Origin: Bacillota bacterium
GTDB taxonomy: Bacteria; Bacillota; Clostridia; Acetivibrionales; DTU013
NCBI GenBank assembly: GCA_023411715.1
Contig: JAEYOM010000208.1
Coordinates: 1-9,093 of the forward strand
Direction of reading: 5' to 3'
Length of the DNA stretch: 9,093 nucleotides
Shown here: positions 1 through 5,851 of the stretch, one piece after another
How positions within the stretch are numbered: the stretch's first letter is position 1
Layout: the number at the start of each line of letters is the position of its first letter
Made by a program: the position numbers and the translations under genes
Notes under the pieces: generated by a model
Database searches by the model: none
Seen by the model: the letters and a program-made list of their open reading frames with translations, nothing else
What the model was told of the DNA's origin: nothing

Positions 1-370
1 TCGACATATACGGGCCATAATAAGCATAATTAATGAGATAATTGGGTACCATGAATTTTGTCATCCCGGCAGTACCTAAGTATCCACGATGCTCCTTCAG
101 ATATTTTTTATCAAAGCTGGAATTATAGTCATTGATTAAATCCTTTATATATTTTTCATCAAGCATCCCATCCAAATATTCGGATGCTTCTTTTAATTCC
201 CGATAGGATTGTAAACCGTTAACAATTTCTCCGTTTTCATCAATCGCATTATATTGTAAATTCAAATAAATAAATGTATGCAAGGTAAGAAGAATAAACA
301 TTGACGCGACGGCAAAAACAGTTACCTTGTTCCATGTTTTTCTATACTCAAATTTTACTAGCTCTCTCAT
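1..370 (-). CDS. ABC-2-type transporter permease, N-terminal part (runs off left edge)
   Basis: This is the first 123 codons of a membrane protein read leftwards from ATG at 370; no stop is reached before the window ends. The ATG is preceded by GGAGGTG at 376-382, an excellent ribosome-binding site. The protein starts MRELVKFEYRKTWNK, then has one hydrophobic segment at about residues 17-37, followed by a polar, lysine- and aspartate-rich extracellular-type region. A short basic N-terminus, TM1 and then a large loop is the usual layout of ABC-2-type permeases paired with stand-alone ATPases. It lies 32 bp after the lipoprotein gene and in the same operon as an ABC ATPase, so it is probably the membrane subunit of that exporter. 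The family is assigned from context and topology; no diagnostic motif is visible in this fragment. Confidence 0.7.
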   Translation of the reverse strand, partial: MRELVKFEYRKTWNKVTVFAVASMFILLTLHTFIYLNLQYNAIDENGEIVNGLQSYRELKEASEYLDGMLDEKYIKDLINDYNSSFDKKYLKEHRGYLGTAGMTKFMVPNYLINYAYYGPYMS

Positions 371-402
371 CCTTTCACCTCCATGCAGTGGCTATTTATA
401 TG

Positions 403-1053
403 CTAATAACTTTTGTAGCTATCTCCATGATGAATCACCTTCCAAGGTTCACCTTTTGCATCCCTGACAAGGATAAGATATTTCCAGGTTCCGTTATCGT
501 AATACTCGCAGACAAAAATATTATCAGCCTCATAGCCGCTTGCAACCCCTTTATCTTCGTCATCATAAATCACAGTAATTCTTGGATCAACACAAGGATA
601 AACCGTTGCATTTGTTTTCACTCTTATTTGAAGTGTTTCCACTACATATTTTTTTGCAGCTCCATATGCTTCACTTAATTCTCTTGAATCAAATCTGGAT
701 GTATAATCTAATCCATCCGCATCAAGTCCATAATCCTCCAATTCGGGAGCACCGAAACCCAACAGGCCTCCTTTCACCTTTACGGCTGTCATGGTTTCTC
801 TTTCCTCCCGATAGGCTGTCAGCGATTTTTCCAATTCATCCTGCGATTGCTTTTTGCCGGAGTTCTCCTTACTTTGATTATTTTCATCAGACAAAGACGT
901 ATCATCTTCGGATTGCGCCTGAACATCCCTGGTACTACTTTCCATTGGAGTAGAGGTAGGAGAGGCAGGAGCGTCATCTTTTTTGATGCAGGCAGATAAT
1001 AAAAGAATTGACAAACATAGAATTCCTAATAGAGTTATTTTTTTTATATTCAT
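403..1053 (-). CDS. Predicted lipoprotein with C-terminal NTF2-like-looking domain
   Basis: A 216-residue exported lipoprotein. The N-terminus has lysines (MNIKKITL), a hydrophobic core and the lipobox LSAC with the lipidated cysteine at residue 22. A low-complexity linker rich in Ser, Asp, Glu and Asn follows at about 28-75 and would hold the folded part away from the membrane. The C-terminal half (about 125-216) has alternating strands and ends with a WKYLILVRDAKGEPWKVIHHG segment, which resembles the last hairpin of NTF2-like or DUF4829-type domains; that resemblance is my judgement, not a search result. It starts 3 bp after the ABC ATPase stop, with its ribosome-binding site (GGAAGAGG) inside the end of the ATPase gene, so the two are probably translationally coupled. 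It may be an accessory or ligand-binding subunit of the exporter, or a surface sensor for the protease. The exact role is unknown. Confidence 0.8.
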   Translation of the reverse strand: MNIKKITLLGILCLSILLLSACIKKDDAPASPTSTPMESSTRDVQAQSEDDTSLSDENNQSKENSGKKQSQDELEKSLTAYREERETMTAVKVKGGLLGFGAPELEDYGLDADGLDYTSRFDSRELSEAYGAAKKYVVETLQIRVKTNATVYPCVDPRITVIYDDEDKGVASGYEADNIFVCEYYDNGTWKYLILVRDAKGEPWKVIHHGDSYKSY

Positions 1054-1056
1054 AAT

Positions 1057-1935
1057 TTAAACCTCTTCCTTTCCGCTGATTCCGCTGACAAACATATAAT
1101 AGTCTTCTAATGTAGGCTCTGCCGACAGGCTTTCTATGTTGGGATATTTATTCCCAACGTAGCGTACCTCTACATCTTTTCCTGTCTGCTTTAAGTGAAT
1201 GACAGAGCGTTCCTTGCTCAATCTGCCGCAAATCTCCTGATCTACGGTCGTTTCCCAAACCTTCCCCTGCACGGTTTTCACTAAATCGTCAATTTTTCCG
1301 GTTTCTAAAATCTTACCGTTGCTTATGATAATCAGGTTGCCTGCAATTGCTTCAATATCCGAAACGATATGAGTGGAAAGGAGAACGATCCTGTCCCTGG
1401 ACATATCACTGATAATATTTGAAAATCTGATTCTCTCTTTCGGGTCAAGCCCTGCTGTCGGTTCATCAAAGATCAGGATTTTAGGGTCGTTAATGATGGC
1501 TTGCGCTATTCCCATCCTTCTTTTCATACCGCCGGAGAAGCTTTTTATCTTCTTATTCGCAGCATCTGATAAGTTTACAAAATCCAAAACCTCCGGAATC
1601 TTGATTTTCAGTTCGTCCCTGGTAAGCCCTTTCAGTACACCCATGTATTGCAAAAAGTCCTTTGCTGTAAAGCTGGGGTAAACGCTATAATCTTGCGGCA
1701 TATACCCAATTAAGCTTCTATATTTTTCATCCAGAGTAAAAATATCTGTGCCGTCAAATAAAACCTGTCCTTTGGTAGGGAAATCTACAGTGGCAAGAAT
1801 TCGCATTAATGTGCTTTTGCCTGCCCCGTTTTCCCCTAAAAGACCGTAAGCTCCGCTTTTGAGTTCAAAGTTAATGCCTTTTAGGGCTTCCTTTTTCCTG
1901 TATGATTTATGTAAGTTTTCAACTGTTAATCCCAT
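1057..1935 (-). CDS. ABC transporter ATP-binding protein (drug/peptide exporter type)
   Basis: A cytoplasmic ATPase of 292 residues that should power export through the adjacent permease. All nucleotide-binding motifs are present: Walker A GENGAGKS (34-41), Q-loop Q81, signature FSGGM (133-137), Walker B ILIFDEP with catalytic E158 (153-159), D-loop GLDP (162-165) and switch H189. A C-terminal extension of about 80 residues is typical of stand-alone ATPases of bacteriocin- and drug-resistance exporters. The start is placed at ATG 1935 (MGLTVENLHKSY) because GAGGTGAAAGCA stands directly before it and the family fold begins there. The frame is open upstream to ATG 2037, which would add 34 unconserved-looking residues and overlap the protease gene; I reject that start. 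The protease gene ends 88 bp upstream and the lipoprotein follows 3 bp downstream. Confidence 0.93.
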   Translation of the reverse strand: MGLTVENLHKSYRKKEALKGINFELKSGAYGLLGENGAGKSTLMRILATVDFPTKGQVLFDGTDIFTLDEKYRSLIGYMPQDYSVYPSFTAKDFLQYMGVLKGLTRDELKIKIPEVLDFVNLSDAANKKIKSFSGGMKRRMGIAQAIINDPKILIFDEPTAGLDPKERIRFSNIISDMSRDRIVLLSTHIVSDIEAIAGNLIIISNGKILETGKIDDLVKTVQGKVWETTVDQEICGRLSKERSVIHLKQTGKDVEVRYVGNKYPNIESLSAEPTLEDYYMFVSGISGKEEV

Positions 1936-2023
1936 TGCTTTCACCTCATGCTTTGTTTCTATACATGCTTCAATGCAAACTTTTAAGGGCTTCTGCTGCG
2001 AGAACGTGTCGGATGTCTCCTGC

Positions 2024-3298
2024 TCAGCTAATCCCATTAACCTCTTGTGCTACATTCTGTGATACAATTACATAATTAGAACTTATATCCGTCGAAAGGC
2101 TTTTGTCAGTAACCTTCTCTGATACAATTAAATAATTAGAGCCTATATCTGTCGAAAAGTCTTTGTCATTCGGATTCACTTTTGTAGCTGTATTTTCATT
2201 TGCATCAGGTCCGGAAGACGTTTGCGGCGGATGGATTTTGGCATCGGGTAGGGCAGAATCCGCTGCGTATTCGTGTACGCTGTTAGGAGTAGTTACTATA
2301 TCCGCAGCCTGCGCAGAGGACAGGGCAAACGTAGTTGTACTGAAAAAAGTAACCAGCAAGACCACAAAGTATAAAACAGGTGAAAAACGTTTCGCTGTCA
2401 TATCCATCATGGCATAGATGCGCCGCTTCATCCCCTTTGTACCGCTGTAAAAGTTTGTTGAAAAGGCGGTCTGACACGCACTTCCGCTTCGGATAACGCC
2501 AATGATGGATTCTCCATACCTTGCGCGGCTTTTTGCGTCCATCTCTTTCAGCACTTCTTCATCGCAGGAGATTTCACAGAGGTTTAAGGCCGACTTGACC
2601 GTAAGGTATACTACGGGATTAAACCAATGTACGGACAGAGCCAGCATCATAAGGGCTTTGTTCCGCAAATCCTTACGTTTGTAGTGAATAAGCTCGTGCT
2701 TTAGGATAAGCGATAATTCATCCTGAAGAAAGCTGCTTTGCGGAATCAAAACCGTAGGCCGCAGCAGTCCCACGAGCATAGGTGTTTTGATGCAGGCGCA
2801 GGATTTTATCATGATACGATCTTGAAGGCCCAACTTGCTTTTCGTGTGAGTAAAAAGCTCCAACATAGCCGTATCTTCAATATTTTCGCTCCACCGCTTT
2901 ACAGATGATAGGAAACGTACATGCTGAAAAGTGTGCCAAGCTAAAAAGCATATAACTCCAATTGCCCACAGCACCTCTGCATATTGCATCCAATCCTGTG
3001 TCTTGGCTGCGTTTGGGACATACATAGTTCCAAATATAGGAATATTCGCACTGGGAGATAGAGTTGCGCCCCCATCAGTTATGTTGGATGGTAAAGTTGA
3101 CCGGAGGGCTTCCGGCAGCACAACGCTTATTTGCGGGCGTATCGGTAGAAGCAGCGCAACAAAAACCACAGCCCACAAGTAATAACGGCATTTTGCGGTA
3201 TACCTGCGGGAAAGCAATGGAGAAAATGCCATAATCAGCAGTGCAATTACGGAGAGACTGAATGAGTTCCGTAAGTATGAAATGAATAATCCCTGCAT
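2024..3298 (-). CDS. M56-family (BlaR1/MecR1-like) membrane zinc metalloprotease without penicillin sensor domain
   Basis: A 424-residue integral membrane protease. Hydrophobic segments lie near residues 13-29, 38-54, 107-123, 215-235 and 307-326. The zinc site is HELIH (201-205) with the downstream EISCDE motif (242-247) expected to supply the third ligand, and WFNP (225-228) between them, as in BlaR1/MecR1. In those proteins the protease domain responds to an outside signal and leads to cleavage of the partner BlaI/MecI repressor. Here the last membrane span is followed by only about 97 residues, too short for the roughly 250-residue transpeptidase-like sensor of BlaR1. That tail ends in two tandem 20-residue repeats (380-399 and 400-419, each with STDI.SNY.IVS). 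The start is set at ATG 3298, 1 bp past the repressor stop, because GAGGTG sits 6 bases before it; a GTG at 3307 is the alternative. The signal sensed is unknown, and beta-lactams are not supported by the domain content. Confidence 0.9.
   Translation of the reverse strand: MQGLFISYLRNSFSLSVIALLIMAFSPLLSRRYTAKCRYYLWAVVFVALLLPIRPQISVVLPEALRSTLPSNITDGGATLSPSANIPIFGTMYVPNAAKTQDWMQYAEVLWAIGVICFLAWHTFQHVRFLSSVKRWSENIEDTAMLELFTHTKSKLGLQDRIMIKSCACIKTPMLVGLLRPTVLIPQSSFLQDELSLILKHELIHYKRKDLRNKALMMLALSVHWFNPVVYLTVKSALNLCEISCDEEVLKEMDAKSRARYGESIIGVIRSGSACQTAFSTNFYSGTKGMKRRIYAMMDMTAKRFSPVLYFVVLLVTFFSTTTFALSSAQAADIVTTPNSVHEYAADSALPDAKIHPPQTSSGPDANENTATKVNPNDKDFSTDIGSNYLIVSEKVTDKSLSTDISSNYVIVSQNVAQEVNGIS
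2056..2168 (-). repeat. Tandem 60-bp repeat inside the protease gene
   Basis: Two copies of a 60-bp unit, aligned by GATACAATTA at 2061 and again at 2121, exactly 60 bases apart. Further shared blocks are ATAATTAGA and GTCGAAA. Since 60 is a multiple of 3, the repeat keeps frame and encodes the two 20-residue repeats at the C-terminus of the M56 protease. The copies differ at several bases, so the duplication is not brand new. Confidence 0.9.
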
Positions 3299-3299
3299 A

Positions 3300-3680
3300 T
3301 CACTCACCTCGCTTTTTCAGCCAATCAGACAATTCCTCCAAGTCAGGATCCTTAAGTTCTTTTCCGTCATATAAGGTATTGACTAAACTTATAATAGAGT
3401 GATTATGGAATCGTTCAATAAAACAGCTGGTTTCAAACTTCAAGTATTGTTCCTTCTTCACTAATGGGTAATACGTACGCTCTTTACCATTCTTCTCAGT
3501 ACGCAGAAATCCACGTTCGACAAGGCGCATCATAAGAACGATTAGTGTTTGCTGTTTCCAGCCCTTTTCTTTTCCCAATTGTTCCATCAACATATTCGTT
3601 GTGACGGGAGGCTCATTGCTCCATATGGTTTTCATCACTTCAAATTCCGTATCAGGGAGTTTTTTTAATTTATTCATCAT
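3300..3680 (-). CDS. BlaI/MecI/CopY-family winged-helix repressor
   Basis: A 126-residue transcriptional repressor, the usual length of the family. The N-terminal 70 residues show the winged-helix pattern of BlaI/MecI: LPDTEFEVMKTIW, then QLGKEKGWKQQTLIVLMMRLVERGFLRTEKNGKERTYYP, where the second block is the recognition helix and wing. The remainder would form the helical dimerisation domain, which contains the cleavage site in BlaI/MecI. The stop overlaps the ribosome-binding site of the M56 gene and lies 1 bp from its start, so repressor and protease are made together. ATG codons at 3680 and 3677 follow a GAGGAG site; the second has the more usual spacing. It most likely binds the dyads at 3698-3737 and represses its own operon until the protease is activated. 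The family call is firm; the inducer is not known. Confidence 0.92.
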   Translation of the reverse strand: MMNKLKKLPDTEFEVMKTIWSNEPPVTTNMLMEQLGKEKGWKQQTLIVLMMRLVERGFLRTEKNGKERTYYPLVKKEQYLKFETSCFIERFHNHSIISLVNTLYDGKELKDPDLEELSDWLKKRGE

Positions 3681-3697
3681 TTATCTCCTCTTCGAAT

Positions 3698-3713
3698 ACA
3701 GACGCTTGTCTGT
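3698..3713. promoter_or_regulatory. Operator-like dyad at the repressor start of transcription
   Basis: A perfect inverted repeat ACAGAC-GCTT-GTCTGT. It lies at the expected start of transcription of the blaI-like operon, between the -10 box and the repressor start codon. BlaI-family dimers bind TACA/TGTA- or GACA/TGTC-type dyads, so this is the best candidate operator. Binding itself is inferred. Confidence 0.65.
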
Positions 3714-3720
3714 TTATGAT

Positions 3721-3749
3721 ATTATACAATTGTCTGTTATCATTGTCAA
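3721..3749 (-). promoter_or_regulatory. Sigma-A promoter of the repressor-protease-ABC operon
   Basis: Read on the minus strand: TTGACA (3749-3744), a 17-bp spacer, then TATAAT (3726-3721). Both boxes match consensus perfectly. Transcription would start near 3714 and run through all five leftward genes; no other promoter of this quality was seen between them. Such a strong promoter is consistent with tight repression by the overlapping operators. Confidence 0.85.
3722..3737. promoter_or_regulatory. Second operator-like site within the promoter spacer
   Basis: TTATACAATTGTCTGT matches the downstream dyad at 11 of 16 positions, with the half site TTGTCTGT identical and a core ACAATTGT palindrome. 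Its centre is 24 bp from that of the first dyad. It overlaps the -10 box and the spacer, where a bound repressor would block RNA polymerase. Confidence 0.55.
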
Positions 3750-4065
3750 GAGTGGAAAATAGAGAGATGTGTTCTTAAAATCTTGTATGGATTTGGGATT
3801 AGGTGGAGTAATAAGAGGCTTTAGCGTCATCGCCGTAGCAACTGCTGAGCCGTTATATAAAACTCTTCCTGCCGGACGTCACCGGGGTTTTCGGCCGACG
3901 TGTGAAATAAAATTATTGACGCTCTGCTCATTAATAACTTTGCGCAATAAAGAATTTGTGGGGTTGATATGGACATTAAGGAATTAGAGAAATTGGAAGA
4001 AATTTTGCTCGTGAGGAGCTCAGCTGAGCGCTCGTGAGTTTGCCGTATCTTAAGAAAAAAATGCC
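3750..4065. other. Gene-free spacer between the two divergent operons
   Basis: About 316 bp with no convincing gene. The longest open stretch (72 codons from ATG 3769) has no recognisable domain and no good ribosome-binding site. A 22-codon frame from ATG 3969 (MDIKELEKLEEILL...) looks like the N-terminus of a cytoplasmic protein that soon hits a stop within a palindromic sequence; it may be a decayed gene fragment, but I cannot identify it. A weak interrupted hairpin (ACGTC ... GACGT) lies near 3880-3903. Confidence 0.5.
4007..4038. repeat. Palindrome flanked by a 9-bp direct repeat
   Basis: GCTCGTGAG occurs at 4007-4015 and 4030-4038, and between the copies lies the perfect 12-bp palindrome GCTCAGCTGAGC (4018-4029). 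The layout resembles a small REP-like or insertion-scar element. Nothing in the window says what it does. Confidence 0.5.
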
Positions 4066-4094
4066 TTTTCATTATTGTTTCAATATGCTATAAT
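4066..4094 (+). promoter_or_regulatory. Probable sigma-A promoter of scfA
   Basis: TATAAT at 4089-4094 with an extended -10 TG at 4086-4087 and a weaker -35 (TTTTCA, 4066-4071) at 17 bp. It leaves a leader of about 50 bases before scfA. Within that leader, 4106-4121 can form a 6-bp hairpin closed by a GTAA tetraloop. Confidence 0.7.
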
Positions 4095-4149
4095 ATCAAC
4101 GCAAACGACTTGTAAAAGTTGGTCAATGTAGCATTTGGGAGGGATACAT

Positions 4150-4290
4150 ATGAAGCATATAAAGACCATCAATAACGCTCAGATGAAGAAGGATCTCAAG
4201 AATTCCGGCTGCGGCGAGTGCCAGACGTCATGCCAGTCGGCATGCAAGACGAGCTGCACGGTAGCAAACCAGAAATGTGAAAAGAGATAA
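4150..4290 (+). CDS. scfA: SCIFF six-cysteine ranthipeptide precursor
   Basis: A 46-residue peptide beginning MKHIKTINNAQMKKDLKNSG, then a core with six cysteines at 21, 24, 28, 32, 36 and 43. This matches the SCIFF family (six cysteines in forty-five residues) in length, N-terminal leader and cysteine spacing. The ribosome-binding site GGGAGGG (4137-4143) is 6 bases from the ATG. In studied members, the radical SAM partner joins Cys32 to Thr37 by a thioether; both residues are present here at exactly those positions. Linkage was first described at the alpha carbon and later grouped with non-alpha (ranthipeptide) products. The N-terminal half is the leader recognised by the maturase. The gene was found by reading the region between the promoter and scfB. 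The biological role of SCIFF peptides is not settled; a signalling role has been proposed in some clostridia. Confidence 0.96.
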   Translation: MKHIKTINNAQMKKDLKNSGCGECQTSCQSACKTSCTVANQKCEKR

Positions 4291-4317
4291 ATCAATCACA
4301 AAGAGCTTAAAACCATG

Positions 4318-4345
4318 ACAGCGGGGGGCTTGTGCTCCTCGCTGT
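4318..4345 (+). promoter_or_regulatory. Stable hairpin between precursor and maturase genes
   Basis: A continuous 12-bp stem: ACAGCGGGGGGC (4318-4329), loop TTGT, GCTCCTCGCTGT (4334-4345), all pairs formed with two G-U wobbles. It begins 27 bases after the scfA stop and ends 26 bases before the scfB start. Only TTT follows, so it is at best a partial terminator; it may instead protect the 3' end of the scfA message. Confidence 0.75.
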
Positions 4346-4371
4346 TTATGTATTGGGACGGGGGACGAAAA

Positions 4372-5769
4372 ATGATCCATAGGTTTAGAATGCACGGTAA
4401 AAATATTGTTTTGGATGTAAATAGCGGCGTTGTTCATATATTGGACGAGCTGTCATATGAGATATTGGGAATATTGGCGGACGACGCCGGCGAATTGGCC
4501 GAAAAACCGGAGGCGGCCGTCGTTAATGAGCTGTCGGATAGATATAATAAGGAAGAAGTAACTGAGGCGTTGTCGGAAATAAATGAACTTATCAAGAACG
4601 TCCAGCTTTTTTCCAGGGATGATCTCGAAGATTATATCGGGGATTTCATTGAGGAAAGGAACAAAAAGCCCGTTGTCAAGGCGTTATGCCTGCATATCGC
4701 ACATGATTGCAATCTCAGGTGCAGGTATTGCTTTGCTTCCACAGGGGATTTCGGAACCAAAAGGACCCTTATGTCCGCTGAAACCGGGAAAAATGCGATA
4801 GATTTCCTGATCGAAAATTCGGGCTCGAGACGAAATCTCGAAGTAGACTTTTTCGGGGGGGAACCGCTCCTGAATTTTGACGCTGTGAAGGAAATAGTAC
4901 TGTATGCTCTGGACAGGCAGAAGAAAACGGGGAAGAACTTCCGCTTCACGATTACAACCAATGCGGTACTGCTGAATGAGGAGCATATAAAGTTCATAAA
5001 CGAGTATATGGGAAATGTCGTGCTGAGCATAGACGGACGGCCTGAAGTAAACGACAGGATGCGCTTCCGCGTTGACGGCAGGGGAACATATAACGATATC
5101 ATGCCCAGGATAAGGGAAATGGCGGAATCCAGAGGGCAGGACAACTATTACGTCAGAGGCACGTTTACACGCGAAAACCTGGATTTTTCCAAGGACGTAC
5201 TGCATCTTGCGGATCAGGGCTTCAGGCAGATATCAATAGAGCCTGTCGTGGCTGCAAAGGACACAGGCTTCGATATAAGACGGGAGGATCTTCCCGGACT
5301 TTTCAGGGAATACGAAGCTCTTGCGCTCGAGTACGTTGAAAGACGCAAAGGAGACGGCTGGTTCAACTTTTTCCACTTCATGCTCGATCTGGATCATGGC
5401 CCCTGCGCGATCAAAAGGATGAAGGGCTGCGGCTCCGGTCACGAATATATGGCCGTCACGCCGGAGGGAGATCTGTATCCGTGCCATCAGTTCGTCGGTA
5501 TGGAAGATTTTAAAATGGGTAATGTAAATTTTAAAACCGAAATCAACAGCTCGGTTAGAAATATGTTTGTGAAGGAGAACATCTACACAAAATCCGACTG
5601 CAAAAAGTGCTGGGCGAGGTTTTTCTGCAGCGGTGGCTGCGCGGCGAATGCATGGCAGTTCAGCAACCGCTTGGACAAGCCTTACGATATCGGGTGCGAA
5701 CTGGAGAGAAAACGTGTGGAATGCGCCTTGTGGGTAAAGGCTGAAGAATCGAAAGAGGATAACGGCTGA
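4372..5769 (+). CDS. scfB: Radical SAM/SPASM SCIFF peptide maturase
   Basis: A 465-residue iron-sulfur enzyme that uses SAM to make the thioether cross-link in the SCIFF precursor. Residues 1-90 resemble the peptide-binding domain found at the N-terminus of such enzymes (IVLDVNSGVVHILDELSYEIL). The SAM cluster motif is CNLRCRYC, with C113, C117 and C120; GGEP follows at 162-165. The C-terminal SPASM domain has cysteines at 345, 353, 371, 410, 413, 419, 423 and 442, enough for the two auxiliary 4Fe-4S clusters known in this family (CteB, Tte1186). ATG 4372 (MIHRFRMHGKNIVLDVN) is chosen because it follows GGGGGA and matches how these proteins begin. An in-frame ATG at 4315 would place the intergenic hairpin within the coding region and add 19 unlikely residues. 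All key residues are intact, so the enzyme should be active. Confidence 0.96.
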   Translation: MIHRFRMHGKNIVLDVNSGVVHILDELSYEILGILADDAGELAEKPEAAVVNELSDRYNKEEVTEALSEINELIKNVQLFSRDDLEDYIGDFIEERNKKPVVKALCLHIAHDCNLRCRYCFASTGDFGTKRTLMSAETGKNAIDFLIENSGSRRNLEVDFFGGEPLLNFDAVKEIVLYALDRQKKTGKNFRFTITTNAVLLNEEHIKFINEYMGNVVLSIDGRPEVNDRMRFRVDGRGTYNDIMPRIREMAESRGQDNYYVRGTFTRENLDFSKDVLHLADQGFRQISIEPVVAAKDTGFDIRREDLPGLFREYEALALEYVERRKGDGWFNFFHFMLDLDHGPCAIKRMKGCGSGHEYMAVTPEGDLYPCHQFVGMEDFKMGNVNFKTEINSSVRNMFVKENIYTKSDCKKCWARFFCSGGCAANAWQFSNRLDKPYDIGCELERKRVECALWVKAEESKEDNG

Positions 5770-5810
5770 TATCAGCTGATAGCAGCTGATAGCAACTGAC
5801 AGCAGCTGGT
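5761..5810 (+). repeat. Degenerate 10-bp tandem repeat after scfB
   Basis: Five consecutive 10-bp units close to AGCAGCTGAT, the first overlapping the scfB stop codon. The best units are ATCAGCTGAT (5771-5780) and AGCAGCTGAT (5781-5790). Units are self-complementary, and a perfect 12-bp palindrome GCTGATATCAGC covers 5765-5776. A short hairpin, TGGTT-AAGA-AACCA, follows at 5807-5820. Confidence 0.8.
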
Positions 5811-5851
5811 TAAGAAACCAATAAAACATAACGACAGCTTAATACAGAAGA

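Noticed and set aside
1936..2037. 34-codon upstream extension of the ABC ATPase gene
   Set aside because: The family fold and a strong GAGGTG site start at 1935; the extension overlaps the protease gene and shows no domain.
3769..3987. 72-codon plus-strand frame in the spacer
   Set aside because: No recognisable domain, no ribosome-binding site and atypical composition; probably chance.
4315..4371. Upstream ATG adding 19 residues to scfB
   Set aside because: The segment encodes the intergenic hairpin and does not match how SCIFF maturases begin.
4632..5205. Two overlapping minus-strand frames of about 170 codons
   Set aside because: Antisense to the radical SAM core of scfB; low-complexity composition and no ribosome-binding site.
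5761..5810. CRISPR-like array
   Set aside because: Units are 10 bp and contiguous, with no spacers.
5233..5829. Long minus-strand frame (198 codons) opposite scfB
   Set aside because: It is a shadow of the scfB coding frame with no domain, and its start falls in the tandem repeats.
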